A stretch of DNA of 64,000 bases from an uncultured Agathobacter sp. (GCA_934365945.1 CAKRNE010000005.1:71976-135975); one strand, 5' to 3'; numbered from the stretch's first letter, positions 42,845 through 51,734 are shown. Notes: a model not told the origin generated them from the sequence alone. Numbers and translations are program-made.

Positions 42845-43317
42845 GATTTTTTAAGAACAAATCAAAGGAGATAATTATTTATTCTCCTTGCAAAGGAAAA
42901 GTGGTGCCAATCACAGAGGTTCCGGATCCTACATTTTCAGAAAAGATACTGGGAGATGGATTCGCAGTGATTCCGTCTGATGGCAAAATTTATGCACCGG
43001 CAGATGGTGAGATTACGGCAGTTTTCGATACACTGCATGCGATCACAATGACGACGGATAAAGGAACCGAGATTCTGATTCATATCGGACTGGATACGGT
43101 GATTTTAAAGGGAGAACCTTTTACAGCACATATCTCGGCCGGAAGTCAGGTGAAAAAGGGTGATTTGATGATGGAAGCAGACATAGAAAAGATAAAGGCT
43201 GCCGGTTTCAATCCGATTACACCTATTTTGATCGGCAATACTGAGAAATACAATAAAATAACACTGATTAAAGAGGGTGAAACTGAGACTGGGGATGAAG
43301 TGCTCAGTCTTTCATAA
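42838..43317 (+). CDS. PTS glucose-type EIIA component
   Basis: 159 residues, the length of free-standing EIIA(Glc). The phosphorylated histidine lies in EILIHIGLDTVILKGEPF, and a second histidine lies upstream in DTLHAITM. CKGKVVPITEVPDPTFSEKILGDG is the usual N-terminal segment. It carries phosphate from HPr to the EIIB domain of the next gene, which lacks an EIIA domain of its own. Confidence 0.93.
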   Translation: MLGFFKNKSKEIIIYSPCKGKVVPITEVPDPTFSEKILGDGFAVIPSDGKIYAPADGEITAVFDTLHAITMTTDKGTEILIHIGLDTVILKGEPFTAHISAGSQVKKGDLMMEADIEKIKAAGFNPITPILIGNTEKYNKITLIKEGETETGDEVLSLS

Positions 43318-43383
43318 GAAATATAATGAACTTTATTGGAGTATCTCCAGTTTAGTATATATAATGTAAAGGAGGGGAAATCT

Positions 43384-44853
43384 ATGAAATTTCTTCAAAA
43401 ACTGGGTAAAGCTTTAATGCTTCCCGTAGCAGTACTTCCTATCTGTGGTATCCTCATGGGTATTGGATATTATTTATGTCCTGCAACCATGCAGGGTGGT
43501 GACATCGAGGGAGTGCGTAATTTAATAGGTCTGTTTTTAGTTAAAGCAGGGGGCGCTTTGATTGAAAACATGGCCATCCTTTTTGTAATCGGCGTTGGTG
43601 TCGGTATGTCGGAAAAGAACGACGGTACCGGCGGTATTGCAGCTTTAGCTTCATGGCTGATGATGACAACACTCCTGTCTACAGACTTTGTTACAAAAAT
43701 CATGCCATCTATCGCTGACAGCGCTACAAAGACACTTGCATTCGACAAGATTGCAAACCCATTTATCGGTATCTTAGCCGGTGTTATTGGTTCTTTGTGT
43801 TACAACAGATTTAAGGATACAAAGCTTCCTGACTGGCTGTCATTCTTCAGTGGCAAGCGTTGCGTAGCAATTATTGCAGGTGTTGTTTCAATCCTTGTAT
43901 CTGTAGTATTACTGTTCGTATGGCCATTACTTTTCGGTGCTCTTGTAGCTATCGGTAAAGCAATCGTTGGTCTTGATGTAGTCGGCGCAGGTATCTATGC
44001 ATTCCTGAACCGTCTGTTAATCCCTACAGGATTACACCACGCATTAAACAACGTATTCTGGTTCGATACTATCGGACTTGGAGACCTCTCTCATTTCTGG
44101 AATGGCGAGACATCAAAGGATGTTTCATGGAGCCTCGGAATGTACATGTCAGGTTTCTTCCCATGTATGATGTTTGGTATTCCTGGTGCTGCACTTGCCA
44201 TGGTTAAGTGTGCAAAGACTGCTAAGAAAAAGGCTGCCATCGGTATCCTTGCTTCTGCAGCTATCTGTGCATTCATCTGTGGTGTTACAGAGCCTTTCGA
44301 GTTTGCATTTATGTTCCTTGCTCCTGTTCTCTATGTGATTTATGCTTTACTTTATGGTATTTTCACAATGATTACAGTAGCTCTTGGATTTAGAGCAGGC
44401 TTCTCATTCTCAGCCGGCGCGATGGATTTATTATTCTCATCTTCACTTCCGGCTGCAGCAAAGACATGGCTCATCATTCCTCTTGGAATCGCAGCTTTTA
44501 TCGTATTCTACATTGTATTCTATTTCGCTATCAAGAAATGGGATCTTAAGACCCCTGGTAGAGAGGACGATGATGTTGAGGCAGAGAAGAAGGCAGTTCT
44601 TTCTAACAATGATTACACAGCAGTTGCAAAGACTATTCTTGAGGGCTGCGGTGGCAAAGACAATATTGCAAGCATTGACAACTGTATCACAAGACTCAGA
44701 CTTGAGGTTAAGGATATCACTCAGGTTGATGACAAGAAGATTAAATCTGCAGGTGTTGCAGGCGTTATGAAGCCTGGCAAGAATTCTGTTCAGGTTATTA
44801 TCGGAACCAAGGTTCAGTTTGTTGCGGATGAGTTTTCTAAGCTTTGCGAGTAG
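43384..44853 (+). CDS. nagE: PTS N-acetylglucosamine transporter EIIBC
   Basis: 489 residues from ATG 43384 with AAAGGAGGGG; the frame is open upstream to 43336. The EIIC domain (about 1-390) has around ten spans and the GlcNAc/glucose-type signature GVTEPFEFAFMFLAPVLY. The EIIB domain is at the C terminus with the phosphocysteine in SIDNCITRLRLEV. It imports and phosphorylates N-acetylglucosamine, feeding nagA and nagB. Codon use is richer in frequent codons than its neighbours, suggesting strong expression. Confidence 0.93.
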   Translation: MKFLQKLGKALMLPVAVLPICGILMGIGYYLCPATMQGGDIEGVRNLIGLFLVKAGGALIENMAILFVIGVGVGMSEKNDGTGGIAALASWLMMTTLLSTDFVTKIMPSIADSATKTLAFDKIANPFIGILAGVIGSLCYNRFKDTKLPDWLSFFSGKRCVAIIAGVVSILVSVVLLFVWPLLFGALVAIGKAIVGLDVVGAGIYAFLNRLLIPTGLHHALNNVFWFDTIGLGDLSHFWNGETSKDVSWSLGMYMSGFFPCMMFGIPGAALAMVKCAKTAKKKAAIGILASAAICAFICGVTEPFEFAFMFLAPVLYVIYALLYGIFTMITVALGFRAGFSFSAGAMDLLFSSSLPAAAKTWLIIPLGIAAFIVFYIVFYFAIKKWDLKTPGREDDDVEAEKKAVLSNNDYTAVAKTILEGCGGKDNIASIDNCITRLRLEVKDITQVDDKKIKSAGVAGVMKPGKNSVQVIIGTKVQFVADEFSKLCE

Positions 44854-44920
44854 ATTTGTTCTGCAATATAGCAGTGTTGATTCACATTAGGTGATTCACA
44901 TAATTTCATAATACATGATT

Positions 44921-44959
44921 AAAAGCCACACCGGGTGTTATGCCTGGGGTGGCTTTTTT
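44921..44959 (+). terminator. Terminator of the nag operon
   Basis: AAAAGCCAC-CC pairs with GG-GTGGCTTTTTT with one mismatch and a 14-base loop, 68 bases after nagE. Element B starts 9 bases further on. Confidence 0.8.
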
Positions 44960-44968
44960 AGTTGGTTC

Positions 44969-45238
44969 GGGCCGTAAGCTCCGCCCGGTCGTGGTGCACA
45001 CGGACTCTCGTTTTCGCTACGCTGCGCTGTTAAGATACTGTACGGATTATGCTTTTGGGTTTTCAATGCTCGACGAAACCGGCTTTTATGCGCCGTCCGT
45101 GGCGCATAACGCCTTCCCCAGCCGTCCATGGCTGTGGATTTCTGTGCTTCATGGGCATAATCCTACAGTATCTAAACAGCTTCGCTATGCGCTCTCACGA
45201 GAGTACGTGTGCACCCCGCCGGGCGGGGCTTACGGCCC
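44969..45238 (+). repeat. Giant hairpin element, copy B
   Basis: The outer arms GGGCCGTAAGC / GCTTACGGCCC, CCGCCCGG / CCGGGCGG and GTGCACAC / GTGTGCAC enclose AGATACTGTACGGATTATGC (45033-45052), paired with GCATAATCCTACAGTATCT (45155-45173). GACGAAACCG is at 45072-45081. The two central hairpins are ATGCGCC-GTCCGT-GGCGCAT and CAGCC-GTCCAT-GGCTG, followed by ATTTCTG. The outer arms do not match those of A, C or D. The region from its end to the next promoter (45239-45343) holds nothing else that I recognise. Confidence 0.87.
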
Positions 45239-45343
45239 TTACGCTGTGGTGGTAATCCACCTAGGAGTGCGTCTCTGGTCATACTGTTAGGTGTGAACAG
45301 TAACTGTCCAAATAGTGGGAAATATATAGCTTTACAGCAAGGG

Positions 45344-45372
45344 TTGAAAAACAAACAAACGTTTGCTATAAT
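45344..45372 (+). promoter_or_regulatory. Promoter of the nuclease lipoprotein gene
   Basis: TTGAAA and TATAAT (45367-45372) are 17 bases apart. The palindrome CAAACGTTTG lies between them and may be an operator. The leader is about 110 bases. Confidence 0.65.
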
Positions 45373-45485
45373 AAATGAAGCGAGGAAATAAAAGTATATT
45401 AGGTTTAGTAATTTAAGTATTCATTTAATTTATTGTGATTAGGGAAAATCCAATATCAATCGATTGATAGAAAGAGTGATTTTAT

Positions 45486-46724
45486 ATGAACATATGGCTA
45501 AAGTTAAGGAAAACAGCTGCAATTACACTATGTGAATTACTTGCAATTGCTACAATTTTTACAGGCTGTGCCTCCACTGATTTATCAGGCACTGAAGGTG
45601 CCGGGCATGTCGCAGGAGCTGTTGTGGCAGGTGAGGATTCGTCTGGGGCTTTAGGTAGCAAGGACAATGCAGATGGTGCACAGAGCGGAAGTGCCACGTC
45701 GGAAGCTGATTCAGGTGCTAACGGTACAGGACAGGCTGATGCAGGTGAAGCCGGGCAGTCATCAGGGAAGCCGCAGGATGAGCTTGTAAACAACAATTCC
45801 TATGTTTCTCTCGATGCGATTCCGGCATATGATGGCAAGGCATACGTGGCCGTCAACAATAATGAACCTTTTTTTACGGATAGTGATATGACTACCACTG
45901 CTTTTGAAAACTACAGCGATTTAGATTCACTTGGCAGATGTGGTGTGGCTTATGCCAATATCTGTAAGGAAATCATGCCGACTGAGAAGCGTGGCAAGAT
46001 AGGTATGATAAAGCCATCGGGCTGGCATACAGTGAAGTATGATGTGATAAAGGACAGGTATTTATACAATCGCTGTCATCTTATTGGATATCAGCTTGCC
46101 GGAGAGAATGCCAACCCAAAGAACCTTATTACCGGTACAAGATACCTGAATGTGGAGGGGATGCTTCCGTTTGAGAATCTGGTAGCGGATTATGTAAACA
46201 ATACAGGGAATCATGTGCTCTACAGGGTGACTCCGATGTTCTCGGACAGCAATCTTGTTGCAAACGGTGTTCTCATAGAGGCAAAGTCGGTTGAGGATAA
46301 CGGTGGCGGCATACTTTTTAATGTCTATTGCTATAATGTGCAGCCAGGAGTCGGAATAAACTATGAGAATGGTGACAGCTGGCTGGATGGTACCACCCCA
46401 CAGCAGCAGAGCGCTCAGACGGATACACCGCAGAATGAAGGCTCGCAGAGCAGCGATGGAAGCATGGCAGGAGCTTTGGCGGGAGAATCCGGCTCTTCAA
46501 GCAGTACAACAGGAAGTGCATCATCAGGCTCAGACAGTTCAGCAGCAGAAAATAGCGTTTCGGATTCCTCTAACAGCGAGACGATGGTTCATATCACTGC
46601 AACAGGCAAGAAATATCACCGTGCGGGGTGTCGAACCTTAAAAAAGAGTGACACAGAGGTAACGCTTGATGAAGCAAAATCCATGGGCTTGTCACCGTGT
46701 GGCATCTGCAATCCGCCGCAGTAG
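45486..46724 (+). CDS. DNA/RNA non-specific endonuclease, lipoprotein
   Basis: 412 residues. A lipoprotein signal (TAAITLCELLAIATIFTGC) places it on the outer membrane face. A low-complexity linker (30-105) leads to the nuclease domain, about 110-285, with the core YNRCHLIGYQLAGENANPKNLITGTRYLN. HLIG corresponds to the catalytic histidine motif (DRGH in EndA/NucA-type enzymes), here with RCH. A second Ser-rich linker leads to a C-terminal module of about 40 residues (KYHRAGCRTLKK and GLSPCGICNPPQ) with Cys/His that could bind metal. It may degrade or process DNA outside the cell. Repeat elements B and C flank it in opposite orientation. Confidence 0.85.
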   Translation: MNIWLKLRKTAAITLCELLAIATIFTGCASTDLSGTEGAGHVAGAVVAGEDSSGALGSKDNADGAQSGSATSEADSGANGTGQADAGEAGQSSGKPQDELVNNNSYVSLDAIPAYDGKAYVAVNNNEPFFTDSDMTTTAFENYSDLDSLGRCGVAYANICKEIMPTEKRGKIGMIKPSGWHTVKYDVIKDRYLYNRCHLIGYQLAGENANPKNLITGTRYLNVEGMLPFENLVADYVNNTGNHVLYRVTPMFSDSNLVANGVLIEAKSVEDNGGGILFNVYCYNVQPGVGINYENGDSWLDGTTPQQQSAQTDTPQNEGSQSSDGSMAGALAGESGSSSSTTGSASSGSDSSAAENSVSDSSNSETMVHITATGKKYHRAGCRTLKKSDTEVTLDEAKSMGLSPCGICNPPQ

Positions 46725-46820
46725 ATGTGCATTAGCATTTGCAATTCACCGCAGTAGATGTGCATTAGCATCTGAAATCCACCACAGTAGATGAACATTT
46801 GCATTTGTAACCTTTCACGG
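46701..46820 (+). repeat. 33-bp tandem repeats across the nuclease stop codon
   Basis: The last codons and stop of the nuclease gene (GGCATCTGCAATCCGCCGCA, then GTAG) are repeated as units starting at 46721, 46754 and 46787 (33, 33 and 34 bp), each beginning GTAGATG and losing similarity stepwise. Because 33 is a multiple of three, the units stay in frame and each keeps a TAG. Degenerate, no spacers, so not a CRISPR. Confidence 0.85.
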
Positions 46821-46907
46821 CAGATGCTCGTTATCTTTGCAGTACAACCAAGTTTATTGAAGAAACTAGGAAGAAACCGTGCAAATGAAAATATTGTCAC
46901 AGAGTAA

Positions 46908-47182
46908 GGGCTGCAAGCCACGGCACCGCTAGGGCGCACGCATATGCTTTGATTGAGCGAATAGCGAAGCAGCTTAGATACTGTAGGATTATGCACATGA
47001 AGCGCAGAAATGACTTGCCATGGAAGGCAAGTCAAGGAGAATCGCGCCATGGAAGGCGCGTTTCGACGGTTTCGTCAGGCATAGAAGCATAAAAAAGCAT
47101 AATCCGTACAGAATCTTAGCAGCAAAGCGTAGCGAAAGCACAGCATATGCGTGCGCCCTAGCGGTGCCGTGGCTTGCAACCC
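46908..47182 (-). repeat. Giant hairpin element, copy C
   Basis: The outer arms are the longest perfect match seen: about 38 bp from TGCAAGCCACGGCACCGC onward are repeated as the inverse complement at the other end. The inner stem AGATACTGTAGGATTATGC (46976-46994) pairs with 47097-47116, and GACGAAACCG is on the minus strand at 47067-47076. The central hairpins are CGCGCC-TTCCAT-GGCGCG and GACTTGCC-TTCCAT-GGCAAGTC. It ends 36 bases before the -35 of hisS. Confidence 0.87.
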
Positions 47183-47218
47183 GTCCTATAGCACATACAG
47201 CAAAATCCCCTGTAACCC

Positions 47219-47247
47219 TTGACGATTGCAAAACCGAAAAGTATAAT
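47219..47247 (+). promoter_or_regulatory. Promoter of hisS
   Basis: TTGACG and TATAAT (47242-47247) are spaced by 17 bases, about 50 bases before the start. No T-box leader fits in this short distance. Confidence 0.75.
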
Positions 47248-47294
47248 AGAATAGCTAATGAATTCAATATTTTAATATAGATGGAGGAAACCAA

Positions 47295-48554
47295 ATGGCA
47301 CTGAGCAAAAAGCCGGTCAACGGCATGAAGGATATACTACCTGCAGAGATGGAAATCCGTGATTATGTGACAAGCGTGATCAAGGATACATACAGAAGCT
47401 TCGGATTTACACCGATAGAGACACCATGCATGGAGAATATAGCAAATCTCACAAGTAAGCAGGGCGGAGAAAATGAAAAGCTGATCTTCAAGGTAATGAA
47501 GAGAGGCGAGAAGCTGAATCTGGAGACAGCAAAGGAAGAGTCGGATGTAGTAGACTTTGGAATGCGCTATGACCTTACAGTGCCGCTTTCAAGATATTAT
47601 TCAAACAATGCCAACAACCTGCCATCGCCGTTTAAGGCACTCCAGATGGGCAGTGTGTGGAGAGCAGACAGACCTCAGAGAGGACGCTACAGACAGTTTA
47701 CACAGTGTGATATAGATATACTCGGAGAGCCAAGCAATCTGGCAGAGATAGAGCTGATTACAGCAACCACTACCACAATCGGCAGACTCGGCTTTGAGAA
47801 CTTTGAGATAAGAATCAACGAGAGAAGAATCCTAAAGGCAATGGCAGCCTACAGTGGTTTCGCTGAGGATGACTACGACAGCGTATTTATCACACTCGAT
47901 AAGATGGACAAGATAGGTGTGGAGGGCGTAGCAAGTGAGCTTGCACAGGACGGCTATCCACAGGAAAATATTGACAAATATCTTGATTTGTTCAAGCTTT
48001 TGGAGCAGACAAGGGATGTCACTGAGGGTGTAAAAATACTTTCAGAAAAGCTCGGTGAATATTTAGACGAAGAAGTGGTTACAAATATGACAGAGATAGC
48101 TACGGCTGTCAATGCCACAAAGGGAGCAAAGTTTGAGCTCGTATTTGACCCTACACTCGTTCGTGGAATGAGCTACTATACAGGAACTATTTTTGAGATA
48201 TCAATGCCGGAGCTTGGCGCAGCCTGTGGTGGCGGCGGACGATATGATAAGATGATTGGAAAGTTCACCGGAAATGATGTACCGGCCTGTGGTTTTTCAA
48301 TCGGTTTTGAGAGAATTATCCTGCTTCTCATGGAGAGCGGTTTCAAGATTCCTGAGAGTCCAAAGAAGGTAGCTTATCTGGTTGAGAAGAAATATCCGGC
48401 AGACAAGCTTGTTGATGTCATGAATCAGGCAAAAGATGCAAGAGCAAACGGACAGCAGGTGCTTGTTGTGCGCATGAACAAGAACAAGAAATTCCAGAAG
48501 GAGCAGCTCATGAAAGAGGGCTATGAGGAGTTTGTAGAGTTCTTCAACAGGTAG
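47295..48554 (+). CDS. hisS: Histidyl-tRNA synthetase
   Basis: 419 residues, ATG after GGAGGAA. Class II synthetase with motif 1 around GFTPIETPCME, motif 2 GSVWRADRPQRGRYRQFTQCDIDILGE, and the histidine-specific segments LVRGMSYYTGTIFEI and GGGGRYDKMIG, then motif 3 ACGFSIGFERIILLL. A C-terminal anticodon-binding domain completes it. Followed by aspS, a common pair in Firmicutes. Confidence 0.96.
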   Translation: MALSKKPVNGMKDILPAEMEIRDYVTSVIKDTYRSFGFTPIETPCMENIANLTSKQGGENEKLIFKVMKRGEKLNLETAKEESDVVDFGMRYDLTVPLSRYYSNNANNLPSPFKALQMGSVWRADRPQRGRYRQFTQCDIDILGEPSNLAEIELITATTTTIGRLGFENFEIRINERRILKAMAAYSGFAEDDYDSVFITLDKMDKIGVEGVASELAQDGYPQENIDKYLDLFKLLEQTRDVTEGVKILSEKLGEYLDEEVVTNMTEIATAVNATKGAKFELVFDPTLVRGMSYYTGTIFEISMPELGAACGGGGRYDKMIGKFTGNDVPACGFSIGFERIILLLMESGFKIPESPKKVAYLVEKKYPADKLVDVMNQAKDARANGQQVLVVRMNKNKKFQKEQLMKEGYEEFVEFFNR

Positions 48555-48735
48555 TCTTGTTTTCAAGGTCGTTTGAATTGAGCTTCCCTGCACATGTGAG
48601 CAGATTAGCTTTGTTGCGTGGACAGGAACGGAGTGTAGACAAAGCACGGGTATCGTGCGGTTTTGCGAATGTGCATGGGGTAATTTTTAATAGTTACGAA
48701 TAAATATATAAAAGTAGAAATATAAGGAGCATAAA

Positions 48736-50532
48736 ATGGCAGAATCAATGCAGGGCTTACATAGAAGCCATAGATGTACAGAGGTATCAAATGCCAATAT
48801 CGGTGAGAAGGTCACCGTGATGGGCTGGGTACAGAAGAGAAGAAATTTAGGAAGTCTCATTTTCGTAGATTTAAGAGACAGAAGCGGAATACTTCAGATA
48901 GTGTTCGGTGAGGAGAATGTAGGTGCTGAGGGCTTTGAAAAGGCAGGCACCTTAAGAAGTGAGTTCGTTATCGCAGTTGAGGGAACTGTCCAGAAGAGAA
49001 CAGCCGCTGTCAATGAGAACTTAAAGACAGGTGATATCGAGGTTATCGCTACATCAATCAGAGTGCTTTCAGAGGCACAGACACCTCCATTCCAGATCGA
49101 GGAGAATTCAAAGACAAGCGAGGACATCAGACTTAAATACCGTTATCTGGATCTTCGCCGCCCTGATATCCAGAGAAACCTTATGCTCAGAAGCAATGTG
49201 CTTCGCGTGATGCGTGATTTCATGGCAAACGAGGGCTTTTTAGAGATAGAGACACCAATCCTTTGCAAGTCTACACCGGAGGGAGCCAGGGATTACCTCG
49301 TGCCAAGCCGTATACACCACGGACATTTTTATGCGCTTCCTCAGTCACCACAGCTCTTTAAGCAGCTTCTGATGGCTTCAGGCTATGACAGATATTTCCA
49401 GATTGCACGATGCTTCCGTGATGAGGATCTGCGCGCAGACAGACAGCCTGAGTTTACACAGGCCGATATGGAGCTTTCATTTGTAGATATCGATGATGTA
49501 ATCGAGGTAAATGAGAGACTGTTAAAGCACCTTTTCAAAGAGGTTATCAATGTGGATGTTGAGATTCCGTTTAAGCGTATGCCTTGGCAGGAGGCTATGG
49601 ACAGATTTGGTTCTGACAAGCCTGATACACGCTTTGGTATGGAGCTTTGCGACGTTTCGGATGTGGTAAAGGATTGTGGCTTTGGAGTATTCACCGGAGC
49701 TCTTGAAAACGGTGGCTCTGTCCGCGGTATCAATGTAGAGGGACAGGCAAAGATGCCTCGTAAGAAGATTGACAAGCTTGTAGAGCATGCAAAGGGCTGT
49801 GGAGCAAAGGGACTTGCTTATCTGTGCATCAATGAGGATGGCACATACAAGTCGTCATTTGCCAAGTTTATGACAGAGGCTGAGCTTGATGCACTTGTTG
49901 CAAAGATGAACGGAAAGCCGGGAGATTTACTCCTTTTCGCAGCTGACAAGAATAAAATCGTATGGAATGTACTCGGAGCGCTTCGTCTCATGCTCGGAGC
50001 TGAGCTTGGCCTGATTGATGAGAACAAGTACAATTTCCTCTGGGTAACAGAGTTCCCACTCCTTGAGTGGTCTGATGAGGAAAACAGATTTATGGCAATG
50101 CATCATCCATTCACCATGCCTATGGAGGAGGATTGGGACAAGATAGATTCAGATCCTGGCGCAGTTCGTGCAAAGGCATATGATATCGTACTCAATGGTA
50201 CAGAGCTCGGTGGAGGCTCAGTGCGTATCCATCAGGATGACATCCAGGAGAAGATGTTTGAGGTGCTTGGCTTCACAAAGGAGCGTGCGCATGAGCAGTT
50301 TGGATTCCTGCTTGACGCATTCTCATATGGTGTACCGCCACACGCTGGACTTGCCTTTGGTGTTGACCGTATCTGCATGCATATGTTACATACAGACAAT
50401 ATCAAGGAGGTTATTGCATTCCCTAAGGTAAAGGACGCTTCGGACCTCATGTCAGAGGCACCCGGAACTGTAGATCCAAAGCAGCTTGAGGAGCTTGGAA
50501 TAGCTATAGCTGCAGAGGAAGATGAGGAATAA
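48736..50532 (+). CDS. aspS: Aspartyl-tRNA synthetase
   Basis: 598 residues, bacterial type. An N-terminal OB-fold anticodon-binding domain (MGWVQKRRNLGSLIFVDLRDRSGILQIVF) is followed by the class II core (FLEIETPILCKSTPEGARDYLVPSR; FQIARCFRDEDLRADRQPEFTQADMELSF), the bacterial insertion domain (GAD type, about 300-410) and motif 3 (PPHAGLAFGVDRICMHML). The start has AAGGAG. The 180 bases between hisS and aspS hold no other feature that I can identify. Confidence 0.96.
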   Translation: MAESMQGLHRSHRCTEVSNANIGEKVTVMGWVQKRRNLGSLIFVDLRDRSGILQIVFGEENVGAEGFEKAGTLRSEFVIAVEGTVQKRTAAVNENLKTGDIEVIATSIRVLSEAQTPPFQIEENSKTSEDIRLKYRYLDLRRPDIQRNLMLRSNVLRVMRDFMANEGFLEIETPILCKSTPEGARDYLVPSRIHHGHFYALPQSPQLFKQLLMASGYDRYFQIARCFRDEDLRADRQPEFTQADMELSFVDIDDVIEVNERLLKHLFKEVINVDVEIPFKRMPWQEAMDRFGSDKPDTRFGMELCDVSDVVKDCGFGVFTGALENGGSVRGINVEGQAKMPRKKIDKLVEHAKGCGAKGLAYLCINEDGTYKSSFAKFMTEAELDALVAKMNGKPGDLLLFAADKNKIVWNVLGALRLMLGAELGLIDENKYNFLWVTEFPLLEWSDEENRFMAMHHPFTMPMEEDWDKIDSDPGAVRAKAYDIVLNGTELGGGSVRIHQDDIQEKMFEVLGFTKERAHEQFGFLLDAFSYGVPPHAGLAFGVDRICMHMLHTDNIKEVIAFPKVKDASDLMSEAPGTVDPKQLEELGIAIAAEEDEE

Positions 50533-50541
50533 CATTATAAT

Positions 50542-51573
50542 ATGAATTTGAAAAAGAATATTTTCAATGCGATTACCATAATACTGCTCGCCGCACTTAT
50601 TGCGGGGGCAGTATTGCTTAATAACAGAATAAAAAAGCTCGAGACACAGATGGCATACACATCAGACAACACATCAGTGATACTTTCCGATGTGCAGACC
50701 ATGCAGGATGATATCAAGTCCACTCTTGAGGAGGAGGCCAGCCTCATAACGGACTGGGACATTTCCTTAAAAAGTGCAGACTTCACCGATATGACCTACA
50801 CAGTCTCTATCTCGGTAGTGCCAAAGGAGTACACAGAAGATACAAAAACCAGTGTATTTTTCGGTACAAACGAGATACCGCTCGAGCTAAACGGCATAAA
50901 GTATACAGGAGAGGCCACACTTCCTCTGTCTGAGGACTATGCGGGCAATGTGACATTTCTGTTTGTTGACGGAAATAAGAGAAGCACAGAGGTGCTCGAT
51001 GAGTTTGAGGGTGTGACATCAGTGTTCAAAAATGTAGCATCCGGTATACTTGCCGATAAACCAACCTTTGACAATGGCAGCATAAAGCTTGGCACAGATG
51101 TAGATGTGGCAGTCATGGGAAATGATTATTTTGACTTTAGCAGTGTGCAGCTCGTGGTCGCAAGCTCAGACACAGAGCTAAAGACCTACGATATCCGACA
51201 GCTGTTGGCAGAAAACGGCACAGAAGGTGCAGACACAGACTCTGTCACATCCGCCTTAAGCCGTAAGGATGACACCAAAAAAGATGGCTCAAAGAAGGAT
51301 ACGGAAAATGATACCTCAGATGCCTCAAAAGAGGACGACGGTAAGCTCCACAGTCTCGATGGCACAGTAAAAATCGAAGACTTAATACCGGTAACAGCCG
51401 CAAGCAATATCAAAATATATGTCAAAGCGGTATCGGCACAGGGCTACACCTTCACATATGACCTGTTTGAGGGTACTGTAAATCAGGACATCACAGACTT
51501 TGAAACCACAGCCGACATATCCGGCGGAGACTACACAGTAACCGACCCAGCCGGCAGTAAATACGAGCCATAA
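50542..51573 (+). CDS. Membrane-anchored exported protein of unknown function
   Basis: 343 residues, 9 bases after aspS. One N-terminal span (AITIILLAALIAGAVLLNN) is followed by a short coiled coil (about 30-70) and a mostly beta extracytoplasmic region. A Lys/Asp/Ser-rich low-complexity stretch (DDTKKDGSKKDTENDTSDASKEDDG, split here only by type of residue) lies at about 235-270. No catalytic motif is visible. The upstream GAGGAA site is 13 bases from the start, so translation may depend on aspS. Confidence 0.65.
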   Translation: MNLKKNIFNAITIILLAALIAGAVLLNNRIKKLETQMAYTSDNTSVILSDVQTMQDDIKSTLEEEASLITDWDISLKSADFTDMTYTVSISVVPKEYTEDTKTSVFFGTNEIPLELNGIKYTGEATLPLSEDYAGNVTFLFVDGNKRSTEVLDEFEGVTSVFKNVASGILADKPTFDNGSIKLGTDVDVAVMGNDYFDFSSVQLVVASSDTELKTYDIRQLLAENGTEGADTDSVTSALSRKDDTKKDGSKKDTENDTSDASKEDDGKLHSLDGTVKIEDLIPVTAASNIKIYVKAVSAQGYTFTYDLFEGTVNQDITDFETTADISGGDYTVTDPAGSKYEP

Positions 51574-51622
51574 AAATATGATATAAGCGTAATTATTTAT
51601 AAAAAATATATAGCTATTAAAT

Positions 51623-51657
51623 AAGCTCATTTCGCATCAGTGAAATGAGCTTTAAAT
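51623..51657 (+). terminator. Terminator hairpin after the membrane-anchored protein
   Basis: AAGCTCATTTC pairs perfectly with GAAATGAGCTT around an 8-base loop, followed by TAAATTT. Confidence 0.7.
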
Positions 51658-51670
51658 TTAAAAAGTAAAA

Positions 51671-51713
51671 AGTGCCGGACAAAATTTCACGCCAGTGAAA
51701 TAAGTCCGACACT
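51671..51713. repeat. Strong local hairpin next to element E
   Basis: AGTGCCGGAC with GTCCGACACT, and inside it TTTCAC with GTGAAA, form one long stem over the loop GCCA. It has no T run and so is unlikely to be a simple terminator. It precedes the larger inverted repeat by about 20 bases. Confidence 0.65.
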
Positions 51714-51734
51714 GCCAGAATGCAAGGTAGCAAA

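Noticed and set aside
46701..46820. Possible CRISPR-like repeat
   Set aside because: Units are directly adjacent without spacers and derive from the end of the coding sequence. The same reasoning excludes 20221-20315.
47183..47294. T-box leader before hisS
   Set aside because: Only about 45 bases separate the -10 from the start codon, and no T-box word or specifier stem is seen. None was seen before aspS either.
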